A DNA stretch of 64,000 nt, taken from an uncultured Roseicyclus sp. (GTDB lineage Bacteria; Pseudomonadota; Alphaproteobacteria; Rhodobacterales; Rhodobacteraceae). A program made the position numbers and the translations under genes. The stretch lies in contig CANLXA010000003.1 of the NCBI GenBank assembly GCA_947494975.1, positions 620,001 to 684,000 on the forward strand, written 5' to 3'. The notes under the pieces are model-generated. The model saw only the letters and a list, made by a program, of their open reading frames with translations. It was not told where the DNA came from and did no database searches. Of this stretch, positions 18,043-27,032 are shown one piece after another. The first letter of the stretch is position 1; each line of letters starts with the position of its first letter.

Positions 18043-18080
18043 TTCATTGTTTGATTGCTTTCGTTCTGATTAATGAAACG
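18043..18080. promoter_or_regulatory. LysR-type box between dabB and lysR
   Basis: The divergent intergenic region (17976-18082) contains TTCATT (18043-18048) matched by AATGAA (18072-18077), and within it CGTT-N11-AACG (18062-18080), which includes the T-N11-A core of LysR boxes. The location directly in front of lysR and upstream of dabB fits CbbR-like control, by inference. Confidence 0.4.
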
Positions 18081-18082
18081 AT

Positions 18083-18961
18083 ATGGCAGAAATCAATTAT
18101 CACCACCTGCGGTATTTCTGGGCCGTCGCCCATGACGGTAACCTGACGCGGACTGCCGAGCGTCTGAACCTGTCGCAATCGGCGGTATCGGTGCAGATCA
18201 AGCAATTGGAAACACAGCTTGGCCATGCGCTGTTCGAGCGGCGTGGCCGTCAGCTGATCCTGACGGAAGCCGGTCGCATCGCGCTGGACCATGCCGATGC
18301 GATCTTTGCGGCGGGGCGGGAATTGGTCGGGACGCTACAAGACAAGGGGCGCGCCCGGCAAGCGATCCGGATCGGAGCGCTGGCCACCCTTTCGCGCAAT
18401 TTTCAACTGGAATTCCTGCGCCCCATTCTCGACCGGCCCGATGTCGAGATCATCTTGCGGTCGGGCAATTCCGCCGACCTGCTGCAAGCGCTTGAGGCGT
18501 TGAATCTCGATGTGGTCCTGATCAATCAGGCCCCGACCCGCGATGCGGTCACACCCTTCGTGTCACATCGCCTGTCCGATCAACCCGTCAGCCTTGTAGG
18601 CACGCCCGATCGCTTGCGGGGACAGCACGACCTCACGGGCCTGTTAGTCAGCCAGCCCTTCATCCTGCCGACGGCGGAGACCAGTGTGCGGGTGGGATTT
18701 GATGCCTGGACCGAGCGGCTCGGCATTCGCCCGCAGATCGCCGCCGAAGTCGAGGATATGGCGATGATGCGCCTTCTGGCGCGCGAAGGTGTGGGGCTGG
18801 CCGTGCTGCCGCCAATTGTTGTGCAGGACGAGTTGACCAGCGGCCGCCTTGTTGAAGCGGACCGCCTGCCGGGCATCGGGGAGACATTCTACGCCGTCAC
18901 CCTCTCGCGCCGGTTCCCGAACCCGATCCTGCAAGACGTGTTGAACAATCGGAATATCTAG
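18083..18961 (+). CDS. LysR family regulator divergent from dabBA
   Basis: A 292-residue LysR regulator. The N-terminal winged helix is clear (HLRYFWAVAHDGNLTRTAERLNLSQSAVSVQIKQLE) with the dimerisation helix after it; the effector domain begins near residue 90 (AIRIGALATLSRNFQLEFL). The opening YHHLRYFW resembles the NhaR-like branch. Its divergent position relative to dabBA makes it the probable activator or repressor of that transporter, perhaps sensing a CO2-linked metabolite; the effector is unknown. The ribosome site before the ATG at 18083 is weak. Confidence 0.9.
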   Translation: MAEINYHHLRYFWAVAHDGNLTRTAERLNLSQSAVSVQIKQLETQLGHALFERRGRQLILTEAGRIALDHADAIFAAGRELVGTLQDKGRARQAIRIGALATLSRNFQLEFLRPILDRPDVEIILRSGNSADLLQALEALNLDVVLINQAPTRDAVTPFVSHRLSDQPVSLVGTPDRLRGQHDLTGLLVSQPFILPTAETSVRVGFDAWTERLGIRPQIAAEVEDMAMMRLLAREGVGLAVLPPIVVQDELTSGRLVEADRLPGIGETFYAVTLSRRFPNPILQDVLNNRNI

Positions 18962-19007
18962 ACCCGACCGATTGAGCGAACCCGACCATGGCCTTTTCCA
19001 GCCATGT

Positions 19008-19021
19008 CGGATACGTATCCG
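19008..19021. promoter_or_regulatory. Perfect palindrome in front of the XRE-cupin regulator
   Basis: CGGATACGTATCCG is a perfect 14-base palindrome ending 2 bases before the ATG at 19024. A related element, GGATACTGTTCCG, occurs at 19640-19652 in front of kbl. It is a candidate autoregulatory operator; if the upstream ATG at 18988 is the true start it would instead lie inside the coding region. Confidence 0.4.
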
Positions 19022-19023
19022 TC

Positions 19024-19602
19024 ATGACGGAACGCGATGACGATATCCTGATGCTCCTCCCCGCCCGCCTGAAGAAGGCGCGCCAATCGAGGGGCTTGTC
19101 ACTTGAGGCTGTGGCCAATCTCAGCGGCGTATCACGCTCGATGGTAAGCCAGATCGAACGCGGCGAAAGCAGTCCGACGATTGCCACACTCTGGAATCTG
19201 ACCCGCGCCTTACAGGTCGATTTTGCCGGATTGATGGAGACGGGTGACGCCACGGACCGGATAGAGGTGCTGACGGCCTCGGATGTGCCAAGCATCGACA
19301 ATATGGGCCGTGGATGCAGCATCCGTATCCTGTCTCCGCCCGAGGAGGCTGGCAACCACGAGGTCTATGACATCCGGTTTGCGGCCGGCGGAGCCCTGAC
19401 GAGCCAGCCCCATGTGCGCGGCGCCAGTGAGCAGGTAACGGTGTTGGACGGCCGGGTGAGGGTCACATCCGGCATGGCGGTGCAGGATCTGAATACCGGC
19501 GATACCGCCCGATATGCGGCGGATGTGGCCCATTCCATCGCAGCCATCGACGATGACGCCAGGGTGTTCCTAATCGTCAAAGGCAGCGACAATCCGCTTT
19601 AA
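19024..19602 (+). CDS. XRE-family regulator with cupin domain
   Basis: A 192-residue regulator combining an N-terminal helix-turn-helix (LKKARQSRGLSLEAVANLSGVSRSMVSQIERGESSPTIATLW) and a C-terminal cupin sensor (about residues 90-185, HVRGASEQVTVLDGRVRV). This architecture is common among local regulators of amino acid catabolic operons, where the cupin binds a small ligand. It sits 86 bases before kbl-tdh in the same direction, so control of threonine degradation is likely. The start is ambiguous between 19024, where family similarity begins, and 18988; neither has a good ribosome site. Confidence 0.87.
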   Translation: MTERDDDILMLLPARLKKARQSRGLSLEAVANLSGVSRSMVSQIERGESSPTIATLWNLTRALQVDFAGLMETGDATDRIEVLTASDVPSIDNMGRGCSIRILSPPEEAGNHEVYDIRFAAGGALTSQPHVRGASEQVTVLDGRVRVTSGMAVQDLNTGDTARYAADVAHSIAAIDDDARVFLIVKGSDNPL

Positions 19603-19639
19603 CGGAAAGCTCCTCCGTAATTTCGTATTCTTCTATTCT

Positions 19640-19659
19640 GGATACTGTTCCGTTATGAT
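19640..19659 (+). promoter_or_regulatory. Operator half-palindrome and -10 region of kbl-tdh
   Basis: GGATACTGTTCCG (19640-19652) resembles the perfect palindrome at 19008-19021 and immediately precedes a TATGAT (19654-19659) that fits a -10 element for kbl. The shared sequence suggests that the XRE-cupin protein binds here. The kbl ribosome site GGAGG follows at 19676-19680. Confidence 0.4.
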
Positions 19660-19688
19660 AGAACGAGGCCAACCCGGAGGTTGCGCGC

Positions 19689-20876
19689 ATGTCCATAGCA
19701 TTTCTATCCCACATTTCCACGACGCTGAGCGAGATCGAGGCCGAGGGCCTGTTCAAGCGCGAACGGCTTATCACCTCACCCCAAGGGGGTGAGATCACCG
19801 TGGGAGATCGCAAGGTGATCAACCTCTGCGCAAACAATTACCTCGGCCTCGCCGATCATCCCGACCTGATCGCGGCGGCCAAAAATGCCATGGGGCCTAA
19901 AGGCTTCGGCATGGCCAGCGTGCGGTTCATCTGCGGCACCCAGGATATCCACCGCGAGCTGGAGCACGCGCTTGCGACGTTCCTGAGGATGGACGATGCG
20001 ATCCTCTTTGCCGCTTGTTTCGATGCCAATGGCGGCCTGTTCGAGCCGCTTCTGGGCCCCGAAGACGCGGTGATATCCGACAGTCTCAACCATGCCTCGA
20101 TCATCGACGGCATCCGCCTGTGCAAGGCCAAGCGCTATCGCTACGCCAACAGCGACATGGAGGATCTGGAAGCCACGCTGAAACAGGCCCGCAGTGACGG
20201 GGCGCGGCACATCATGATCGCCACCGACGGCGTGTTTTCGATGGATGGCTACCTGGCCAACCTGCCCGCGATCCGGGCGCTGGCCGACCAGTACGATGCG
20301 ATCGTGATGGTGGATGATTGCCACGCGACCGGTTTCATGGGCCCCCGCGGCGCGGGCATGCCCGACCATTTCGGCGTGGATGTCGACATCCTGACCGGGA
20401 CATTGGGCAAGGCGCTTGGCGGCGCCATCGGCGGGTACATCGCGGGGCCGCAGCAGGTGATCGACCTACTGCGCCAGCGCGCGCGGCCCTACCTGTTCTC
20501 CAATTCCCTGCCGCCCGCCATCGTCGCCGCCGGGCTTGAGGCGCTCCGTCTTGTCGAAAACGGCGCCGCGACGCGGGCGCAGCTTTTTGCCAATGCGCAA
20601 TACTGGCGGGACGGGCTGACATCGCTGGGGTTCGACCTTCTGCCCGGCGAACACCCGATCATCCCGGTCATGCTGGGGGACGCACCGCTGGCCCAGAAAA
20701 TGGCGGCCAGGCTGTTCGAACAGGGCGTCTACGTGTCGGGCTTTTTCTTTCCGGTGGTCCCGCGCGGTCAGGCCCGGATCCGGACTCAGATGAACGCGGC
20801 GCTCACTACGGAGGACCTCGACACCGCCCTGGCCGCCTTCGGTGCGGTCGGGCGTGAGCTTGGGATTCTGACATGA
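19689..20876 (+). CDS. kbl: Glycine C-acetyltransferase (2-amino-3-ketobutyrate CoA ligase)
   Basis: A 395-residue alpha-oxoamine synthase family PLP enzyme. It cleaves 2-amino-3-oxobutyrate with CoA to glycine and acetyl-CoA, the second step of threonine degradation. The PLP Lys is in [36 protein letters not shown] and [12 protein letters not shown] are family signatures. Length equals E. coli Kbl. A strong GGAGG precedes the ATG at 19689. Its stop overlaps the tdh start by 4 bases, giving tight stoichiometric coupling that would limit escape of the unstable intermediate. Confidence 0.96.
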   Translation: MSIAFLSHISTTLSEIEAEGLFKRERLITSPQGGEITVGDRKVINLCANNYLGLADHPDLIAAAKNAMGPKGFGMASVRFICGTQDIHRELEHALATFLRMDDAILFAACFDANGGLFEPLLGPEDAVISDSLNHASIIDGIRLCKAKRYRYANSDMEDLEATLKQARSDGARHIMIATDGVFSMDGYLANLPAIRALADQYDAIVMVDDCHATGFMGPRGAGMPDHFGVDVDILTGTLGKALGGAIGGYIAGPQQVIDLLRQRARPYLFSNSLPPAIVAAGLEALRLVENGAATRAQLFANAQYWRDGLTSLGFDLLPGEHPIIPVMLGDAPLAQKMAARLFEQGVYVSGFFFPVVPRGQARIRTQMNAALTTEDLDTALAAFGAVGRELGILT

Positions 20877-21919
20877 GCCGGCCCGACACCATGCGCGCCC
20901 TGCAGAAATCCAGGCCTGTCGAGGGCCTCTGGATGGTTGAGGCCCCGATCCCCGAGATCGGGCCCGATGACGTGCTGATCCGCGTGCACAAGACCGGCAT
21001 CTGCGGCACCGACATTCACATCTGGAACTGGGATGACTGGGCCGCGGCGACCGTACCCGTGCCGATGATCACCGGGCACGAATTCGCCGGGGAGATCGTG
21101 GAGCGCGGCGCGAACGTGACTGATCTTCGGATCGGCCAGCGCTGTTCCGGGGAAGGACACCTAATCGGCACTGAAAGCCGCCAGAGCCGCGCGGGCAAGT
21201 TTCACCTTGATCCCGGGACACGCGGAATCGGCGTCAATGAACAGGGCGCCTTTGCCGAATATCTCAGGCTCCCCGCCTTCAACGTGGTCCCCCTGCCCGA
21301 CGATATCCCGGATGCGATCGGTGCGATCCTGGACCCTCTGGGCAACGCCGTGCACACCGCATTGAGTTTTGATTTGTTGGGGGAAGACGTGTTGATCACC
21401 GGGGCCGGACCGATCGGGATCATGGCCGCCGCCGTCGCCCGCCATGCCGGTGCCCGCAACGTCGTGATCACGGACATCAACCCCGACCGTCTGGCGCTGG
21501 CGCGTCACGTGGTTCCTTCACTTCGCGCGGTCAACGTGGCCGAGGAGGACCTCAGGGCCGTGATCGCGGAACTGCGCCTGAAAGAGGGCTTCGACGTCGG
21601 CCTTGAGATGTCTGGCAGCCAGATGGCGCTGGATCAGATGGTCGAGGCGCTGGTCATGGGCGGCAAGATCGCCCTGCTCGGCATCCCGCCCGGCAAATCC
21701 CCCGTCGATTGGTCGCGCATCGTGTTCAAGGCGATCACCATCAAGGGCGTCTATGGCCGCGAGATGTTCGAAACCTGGTACAAGATGATCGCGATGTTGC
21801 AAAACGGGCTGGATGTAAGCCGCGTGATCACCCACGAATTCGCCGTGGAGGATTTCGAAAAAGGCTTCGCAGCCATGAAATCCGGGCAATCCGGCAAGGT
21901 CGTGTTGAACTGGATCTGA
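20873..21919 (+). CDS. tdh: L-threonine 3-dehydrogenase with a lost structural zinc site
   Basis: A 348-residue medium-chain dehydrogenase aligning over its whole length with E. coli Tdh. It oxidises threonine to 2-amino-3-oxobutyrate with NAD. The catalytic zinc residues remain (Cys44 in TGICGTD, His69 and Glu70 in TGHEF) and the NAD fold is intact ([12 protein letters not shown]). The structural zinc lobe, which in E. coli has four Cys, is replaced: the aligned positions are Gly99, Ser102, Ser105 and Asp113 in the stretch from [14 protein letters not shown]. Flanking residues are well conserved, so activity is probably kept with a zinc-free lobe. It converges on arsJ with an 18-base gap. 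Confidence 0.95.
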   Translation: MSRPDTMRALQKSRPVEGLWMVEAPIPEIGPDDVLIRVHKTGICGTDIHIWNWDDWAAATVPVPMITGHEFAGEIVERGANVTDLRIGQRCSGEGHLIGTESRQSRAGKFHLDPGTRGIGVNEQGAFAEYLRLPAFNVVPLPDDIPDAIGAILDPLGNAVHTALSFDLLGEDVLITGAGPIGIMAAAVARHAGARNVVITDINPDRLALARHVVPSLRAVNVAEEDLRAVIAELRLKEGFDVGLEMSGSQMALDQMVEALVMGGKIALLGIPPGKSPVDWSRIVFKAITIKGVYGREMFETWYKMIAMLQNGLDVSRVITHEFAVEDFEKGFAAMKSGQSGKVVLNWI

Positions 21920-21937
21920 ACGGCTCGCGTCGGGCCC

Positions 21938-23215
21938 TTAGGCTGTATTCGGGTGCTCCTGCGGCCTCAACTGCCCCGCGGCGATGGCCGAGATCGCGAC
22001 CATCCCCGCCGCCGTGCCAAGCATCCAGGCCAGGCCGCCGATCTGATATATCAGACCGGACAGGAGTGTGCCAATCAGACGCCCGCCTGCATTGGCCATA
22101 TAGTAGAACCCGACATCCATGGTCACGCGCTCGGCCTGTGTGAAGGCGAGAATCAGGTACGAATGGAGCGCCGAATTCACCGCGAAGACCGCGCCGAAGA
22201 TCAGCAACCCGATGACAAGCGTGGCCGTCAGCCACGGCTGCGGCCCTGGCGCGGTAAGGGCAGCGATGGTCAGGCAGGCGGGCACCAGCGCCAGGGCCCA
22301 GGCCCAGAGCCGGGCGGAACCGATCAGATCGGCCTCGGATTGTGCGCTGGCCCGCAACAGCCGCGGCGTGGTCGCCTGCACCGCGCCGTAAAGGATGATC
22401 CAGACCGCCATGAAGGTGCCGATGGTGAAGAATGCCGCGCGATTGCCGGCCTCGCTTCCATCCGACAGCACGGCGTAGAAGTAGATCGGGATGCCCACCA
22501 CGAACCAGACATCCCGTGCGCCGAACAGAAACACGCGTGCGGCGGAGAGCCAGTTGATGTTGGCAGATTTCGAGAAGACCTCTGTGAACTTGGCCCCCTT
22601 GCGCCCCTTCGGCAGGCCCGGCGGCATCGCCAGCAGGACAGCGCCGAGGACCGCAGCCAGAACGATGGCCATGGCAAGGACGGCCCAGGTAAAGCCAAGG
22701 CTGGCCAGAAGCCCTGCGCCAAGCAAAAACCCTAGCCCCTTCACGGCATTCTTCGATCCTGTCAGAAGCGCGACCCAGCGAAAGAGCCCGTCGCCTTCGG
22801 TCGGAGCCAGCAGCTTCACCGCCGATTTCGACGACATCTTCGACAGATCCTTGGCCACACCGCTGACGCCCTGCACGATCATGACAAAAACCACCGACGC
22901 GCCAATGGCCCACGCGGGATCAAGCTGCGCCAGCGCCAATAGCGCCAAGATCTGGAGCGCCAGCCCGGCATAGAGCGTGGAGGTCAGCCCGAAGCGTGCC
23001 GCGATCCAGCCCGCTGACAGGTTCGTGACCATGCCCGCCACCTCGTAGAGCACGAACAAATAGGCCAGTTGCACCGGCGAGAAGCCGAGGATGTGAAAGT
23101 GCAGCAGCACCAGCATACGCAACGCCCCGTCGCTCAGCATGAAGGCCCAATACGCCGCCGTGACGGCCATGTAGGCGTTCAGCCCCTCGGGGCGCGGGCG
23201 GCCGGGTTCGGTCAA
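21938..23215 (-). CDS. arsJ: Organoarsenical efflux MFS transporter ArsJ
   Basis: A 425-residue major facilitator with about 12 hydrophobic segments. ArsJ exports 1-arseno-3-phosphoglycerate, made when GAPDH uses arsenate in place of phosphate. The sequence ([22 protein letters not shown] at the N terminus, [26 protein letters not shown]) matches the ArsJ type, and the overlap of its ATG with the stop of the GAPDH gene (ATGA at 23212-23215) is the standard ArsJ pairing. No arsR, arsC or acr3 gene lies next to it in this window. Confidence 0.92.
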   Translation of the reverse strand: MTEPGRPRPEGLNAYMAVTAAYWAFMLSDGALRMLVLLHFHILGFSPVQLAYLFVLYEVAGMVTNLSAGWIAARFGLTSTLYAGLALQILALLALAQLDPAWAIGASVVFVMIVQGVSGVAKDLSKMSSKSAVKLLAPTEGDGLFRWVALLTGSKNAVKGLGFLLGAGLLASLGFTWAVLAMAIVLAAVLGAVLLAMPPGLPKGRKGAKFTEVFSKSANINWLSAARVFLFGARDVWFVVGIPIYFYAVLSDGSEAGNRAAFFTIGTFMAVWIILYGAVQATTPRLLRASAQSEADLIGSARLWAWALALVPACLTIAALTAPGPQPWLTATLVIGLLIFGAVFAVNSALHSYLILAFTQAERVTMDVGFYYMANAGGRLIGTLLSGLIYQIGGLAWMLGTAAGMVAISAIAAGQLRPQEHPNTA

Positions 23216-24210
23216 AGTGCCCCTCCGACCATCAGGGCCACATCGACAAGGCGATGCGCATATCCCATCTCGTTGTCATACCACGCATATATTTTCACCT
23301 GGGTCCCGTTGATCACCATCGTGGACGGCGCATCGATGATGCAGGACCGGGTATCGTTGGTGTAATCGGCGGAAACCAAGGGGCGCTCTTCATATCCGAG
23401 AATGCCCTTCAACTCACCCTCCGACGCAGCTTCGAACAATGCGTTGACCTCCTCCACGGAGGTCTCGCGCTGAACCTCGAACACACAATCGGTGATCGAC
23501 GCGTTCAGCAAGGGCACCCGCACCGCATGGCCGTTCAAACGGCCCTTCAACTCCGGATAGATCAGCGTGATGGCCGTGGCGCTGCCGGTGGTCGTGGGGA
23601 TCAGCGAGTTCAGCGCCGAGCGGGCCCGGCGCAGATCCGTGGCGGGCCGATCCACGATCGTCTGCGTGTTGGTGACATCATGGATCGTCGTGATGGAGCC
23701 GTGTTTGATCCCAATCGCCTCGTGAACGACCTTCACAACCGGGGCAAGGCAGTTGGTCGTACAACTGGCCGCGGTGATGATAGAATGCTCGGCGGGATCA
23801 TAGACAGCCTCATTCACGCCGTAGACGATGTTGGCGGTCGGCCCGTCCTTGACCGGGGCCGACACGACAACCTTCTTTACGCCAGCCTCAAAATACGGCG
23901 CCAGCCTGGCCTGTGTTTTGAAGGCGCCTGTGCAATCGATCACCACGTCCACGCCATCGAGCGGCAGATCCGTCAGGTCCCTTGCGCCGATGAAGGGAAG
24001 GCGCACGTCGTCCACAATAATCGCCTGATCGTCATGGGAAAACGCAGCGTCCCACCGGCCATGGACGGTGTCGAACTCCAACAGATGGGCGTGCATCTCC
24101 AAGTCACCCACAGCATCGTTGATCCAAGCGATCTTGGCATCGCGCTCCAGCAATGGTTTCAGGGCCAGTTTTCCGATCCGGCCAAGGCCATTCAGGGCGT
24201 AGGTGGTCAT
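23212..24210 (-). CDS. ArsJ-associated glyceraldehyde-3-phosphate dehydrogenase
   Basis: A 332-residue GAPDH of the ArsJ-associated group. Features: NAD-binding start [16 protein letters not shown], catalytic Cys in [11 protein letters not shown], the histidine-containing region of [17 protein letters not shown], and [14 protein letters not shown]. It would form 1-arseno-3-phosphoglycerate from glyceraldehyde-3-phosphate and arsenate for export by ArsJ. The glycolytic gapA would be elsewhere. It lies 180 bases downstream of the lacI gene on the same strand; the gap contains an inverted repeat but no clear ArsR site. Confidence 0.92.
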   Translation of the reverse strand: MTTYALNGLGRIGKLALKPLLERDAKIAWINDAVGDLEMHAHLLEFDTVHGRWDAAFSHDDQAIIVDDVRLPFIGARDLTDLPLDGVDVVIDCTGAFKTQARLAPYFEAGVKKVVVSAPVKDGPTANIVYGVNEAVYDPAEHSIITAASCTTNCLAPVVKVVHEAIGIKHGSITTIHDVTNTQTIVDRPATDLRRARSALNSLIPTTTGSATAITLIYPELKGRLNGHAVRVPLLNASITDCVFEVQRETSVEEVNALFEAASEGELKGILGYEERPLVSADYTNDTRSCIIDAPSTMVINGTQVKIYAWYDNEMGYAHRLVDVALMVGGAL

Positions 24211-24307
24211 GCGTCAAATCCTGTCGAGACGGGGCCGAACGCTGCTGAGGAGCCGGGTGCCCCTTCGGCCAATCTTTTGGGTGCAAGCAACGTCATGCCG
24301 CATCCGT

Positions 24308-24330
24308 AATCGGTTTGGGCGGATCCGATT
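24308..24330. promoter_or_regulatory. Inverted repeat upstream of the ArsJ-GAPDH operon
   Basis: AATCGG (24308-24313) and CCGATT (24325-24330) are separated by 11 bases in the 180-base gap in front of the GAPDH gene. It is the only symmetric element I see there and may be an operator. It does not resemble a known ArsR box closely enough to name. Confidence 0.3.
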
Positions 24331-24390
24331 GTGAAACTTTTGTAAAATCGCGACCTGAGCTATTGGCCTTGGAGGCAAATGGCAGCGATC

Positions 24391-25419
24391 TCAGCGCCCC
24401 TTGGGCACGGGGCCATGGGATTCGCGAAGGCGAAGATCAGCCGCAAGCTCCTGCGGCTCGACGGGTTCGCCTGTCTTCAGCGTATCGACCAGCGCGCGCG
24501 CCGCCCGGCGGCCCATCTCGCGGTGCGGCACATGGACGGTGGTCAGTTTCGGATAGGCCACGCGGGCCAGTTCGATATCGTCAAACCCGATGATCGACAC
24601 ATCTTCGGGCACGCCAAGCCCCATCTCACGCGCCTTCCCGACGGCACCGACGGCCAGAACATCGTTGCCACAGAACACCGCCGTGGGCCTGTCGTGCGCC
24701 TGCATCAATTTCTCAAACGCGCGCGCCCCGCTGTCGATCCCGTAGGGCGTCTCAATCACCACCAGCGACCCGGCATCGAGGCCCGCCTCAGCGAGCGCAT
24801 CGCGCATGCCATCAAGACGCGCCCGTGCCCTGTCATTGGCCGCAACGTCCGCCGAGATCAGGGCCAGTTTGCGGTGCCCGTGGTTCAGCACCACCTTGGC
24901 CATGTTGCGCATCGCCAAACGGTTGTCGAACCCCACCGACGGGCGGCCCGCCGAGGCGTCGAACGCCCATGTCACAAGGCACGGCACCTTCTGGGCGTTC
25001 AGAAATTCATAGATCGACGGATTGCGATCATGGCCGATCAACAAAAGCGCATCGGCCCCGCGCGCCACAAGCGAGCGAACCTGCTGCTCCTCAAGATCCG
25101 AGCGATAGGAGGAACTGGCAACAAGAAGTGTGTAGCCGTGGGCATTAAGCTCTTCCTGAAACGCCTGAATGCCGCGGGCGAAAACCGCGTTTTCCATGGT
25201 CGGAATGATCGCACCGATCGTGTTGGTGCGCTGTGAGGCCATCACCCGCGCCCCGAAATTCGGGGAGTATCCAAGCGCATCAACCGCGCGCATCACCTTC
25301 TCACGCGTCTTGTCGGACACCTGTTCTGGAAAGTTCAGGCACCGCGACACCGTTGCGGTCGAAACCCCCGATTGAATCGCGACGTCGTGCAAGGTCGGTG
25401 TCGTGCGGATCGAGTTCAT
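24391..25419 (-). CDS. LacI family transcriptional regulator
   Basis: A 342-residue LacI/GalR-type repressor: helix-turn-helix and hinge TLHDVAIQSGVSTATVSRCLN near residue 10, hinge FGARVMASQRTNTIG, then a periplasmic-binding-protein-like sensor (TVHVPHREMGRRAARALVDTL near the C terminus). The ATG at 25419 is where homology begins; the open frame continues far upstream on this strand but is antisense to other genes. Its divergent partner is the TRAP operon, and two tandem operators lie between them, so it most likely controls TRAP uptake and itself. The inducer is unknown. Confidence 0.92.
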   Translation of the reverse strand: MNSIRTTPTLHDVAIQSGVSTATVSRCLNFPEQVSDKTREKVMRAVDALGYSPNFGARVMASQRTNTIGAIIPTMENAVFARGIQAFQEELNAHGYTLLVASSSYRSDLEEQQVRSLVARGADALLLIGHDRNPSIYEFLNAQKVPCLVTWAFDASAGRPSVGFDNRLAMRNMAKVVLNHGHRKLALISADVAANDRARARLDGMRDALAEAGLDAGSLVVIETPYGIDSGARAFEKLMQAHDRPTAVFCGNDVLAVGAVGKAREMGLGVPEDVSIIGFDDIELARVAYPKLTTVHVPHREMGRRAARALVDTLKTGEPVEPQELAADLRLRESHGPVPKGR

Positions 25420-25497
25420 TTGATCTTTCGGATTGGTATTGTTCCGGTCCCTTATACGATGACGCACCCCGCCCAAACCACCGAAATGATCACGGCA

Positions 25498-25538
25498 AAT
25501 GTAAAGGCTTGCATTGCAGGAATGTAAAGGCTTACATT
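25498..25538. promoter_or_regulatory. Two tandem LacI-type operators
   Basis: Two 18-base copies, AATGTAAAGGCTTGCATT (25498-25515) and AATGTAAAGGCTTACATT (25521-25538), differ at one base, have centres 23 bases apart, and each is followed by GC. The second is a palindrome with 7-base arms (AATGTAA and TTACATT). They lie between lacI and the TRAP operon, and TTGCAT (25509-25514) with TTACAT (25532-25537), spaced 17 bases, could be a promoter embedded in them. Confidence 0.72.
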
Positions 25539-25576
25539 GCGATATGGAATCGTGTGTCGGGAGGGGCAGACGCAAC

Positions 25577-25765
25577 ATGGCACTCATCGGATCAGTCATC
25601 TTGTTGGTGGTCTTTGCCGTAAATGTCGGCATGGGCTCCACATCAAACAACGCGTTTCTGACCGATGTGGGCGAGATGCTGACGCTGCTTGCAGCCAGCA
25701 TCCTGTTCGTCATCGCGATCCTGAAAAAAGAAGCCGAAGCCAAGGAAAACGGTGCAGGCAAATAG
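25577..25765 (+). CDS. Small two-helix membrane protein leading the TRAP operon
   Basis: A 62-residue protein with two predicted membrane helices (about residues 3-18 and 30-48) and a charged Lys/Glu-rich tail. Not recognised. The ATG at 25577 has GGGAGGGG upstream, and the stop lies 17 bases before the DctP start, so it is the first gene of the TRAP operon. It is too small to be the DctQ subunit, which is present downstream. A small accessory membrane subunit of the transporter is possible. Confidence 0.65.
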   Translation: MALIGSVILLVVFAVNVGMGSTSNNAFLTDVGEMLTLLAASILFVIAILKKEAEAKENGAGK

Positions 25766-25782
25766 TCCAGGGAGGACATGAA

Positions 25783-26928
25783 TTGGACAAAGACACCCAT
25801 GAGCTGAAGTCGGCCGAGCGCCGCAATTTCCTCAAGCTTGCAAGCGCCGGTAGCTTCACCGCCGCGATGGTTGCAGGGGCAGCAGGGACGTTGTGGTCGG
25901 GCGAAGCCGCGGCCCAGACCCAACAAGAAGAGGCCGCGCGGGAGGCCGCCGCCGATCACATCATGACGTTGGCCACCGCCTATGTTCTGGGGGCATCGCG
26001 CAGCTATCCGATCATGCAACTGGATCTGAAGGAAAACATCCAGAACATGACCAACGGCAAGGTCTATGTGCGCCTTGCCCCCGGTGGACAACTTGGAGCC
26101 GGCGGTGCGCTCGCGCAGGCCGTGCAATCCGGCACGATCCAATGTGCGCAGCATTCTTTGGCCAATTTTGCGCCGTTTGCCTCGGTCGTTGATCTGATCA
26201 ACCTGCCCTATTTCTGCGGCTCCAATCAGCGGTTCACAAACCTAACGTCGTCGCAGACGTGGAGGGACGAAGTGGACCCGCGCATCGCGGCGTCCGGGTT
26301 CAAGGCGCTGTTCTACATCGTGATCGACCCGCGCGTCGTTGCCGTACGTCAGGGCGGCGACGCCATCATCACGCCCGCGGACATGGACGGTGTGAAATTC
26401 CGCGTGCCGGGCTCGGCCATGTTGCAGCAGTATTACCGCATGGTCGGTGCCAACCCGACACCGGTGGCTTGGGGCGAGACCCCCTCGGCGATCCGTCAGG
26501 GTGTGGCCGATGCGCTCGACCCGTCGGTGGGCGCGCTGCATGTCTTCGGTTTTGGCGAGATCCTCAGCCACGTGACCTTTACGCAGGCGGTGCCGGACAG
26601 TCAGGTTTACTCCGTGAACCTCGAATGGTTCGAAAGCCTACCTGCCGACGTACAGGAGGGCATCGAGTTCGCGGGCGAGATCACGCAGGCCCAGAACCTT
26701 GCCAAAGTGCCGGCCGCGCGCGGTTATGCGATGTCGGAACTGACGGCAAACGGTGTGGAGTTTCATTCACTCACGGATGACCAACTGGCCGAGTGGCAGT
26801 CGGTTGGCGGCTACCAGCTGCCTGATTGGGACCAATTCAAGGTTGACCTTGCCGGCTCCATGGAGACGTTCGCGCGCCTCGAAGAGGCCGCGGGTACTAT
26901 GGGCCGCTACTACGTCCACGACGCCTGA
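25783..26928 (+). CDS. TRAP transporter substrate-binding protein (DctP family), TTG start
   Basis: A 381-residue periplasmic solute receptor of a tripartite ATP-independent periplasmic transporter. It has a Tat-type signal (ERRNFLKLA followed by a hydrophobic stretch and an AAAQ cleavage region) and DctP family features (GGQLGAGGALAQAVQSGTI, VKFRVPGSAM with the carboxylate-binding Arg). The start is TTG at 25783, the only in-frame start close to the GGGAGG ribosome site; a nearby ATG is out of frame. The solute is unknown; an organic acid is likely from the Arg. It is followed by a strong hairpin before dctQ. Confidence 0.9.
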   Translation: MDKDTHELKSAERRNFLKLASAGSFTAAMVAGAAGTLWSGEAAAQTQQEEAAREAAADHIMTLATAYVLGASRSYPIMQLDLKENIQNMTNGKVYVRLAPGGQLGAGGALAQAVQSGTIQCAQHSLANFAPFASVVDLINLPYFCGSNQRFTNLTSSQTWRDEVDPRIAASGFKALFYIVIDPRVVAVRQGGDAIITPADMDGVKFRVPGSAMLQQYYRMVGANPTPVAWGETPSAIRQGVADALDPSVGALHVFGFGEILSHVTFTQAVPDSQVYSVNLEWFESLPADVQEGIEFAGEITQAQNLAKVPAARGYAMSELTANGVEFHSLTDDQLAEWQSVGGYQLPDWDQFKVDLAGSMETFARLEEAAGTMGRYYVHDA

Positions 26929-26938
26929 ACCCACACCA

Positions 26939-26971
26939 GGGCCGGCACCTCCGCCTTGCGGGTGCCGGCCC
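26939..26971 (+). terminator. Intercistronic hairpin between dctP and dctQ
   Basis: An 11-base perfect stem, GGGCCGGCACC (26939-26949) and GGTGCCGGCCC (26961-26971), with an 11-base loop. There is no T-run. In an operon this position usually favours the binding-protein message over the permease genes, either by partial termination or by protecting the upstream mRNA 3' end. Confidence 0.6.
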
Positions 26972-27032
26972 CACTATCCCAACGAAAATACAGCATGTTC
27001 AGGCCGGGGGTCCCTCCGGTGGGAGGGGCAGC

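Noticed and set aside
25420-26154. N-terminal extension of the LacI frame to 587 residues
   Set aside because: The extension runs antisense to the small membrane protein and dctP; LacI similarity begins at the Met at 25419.
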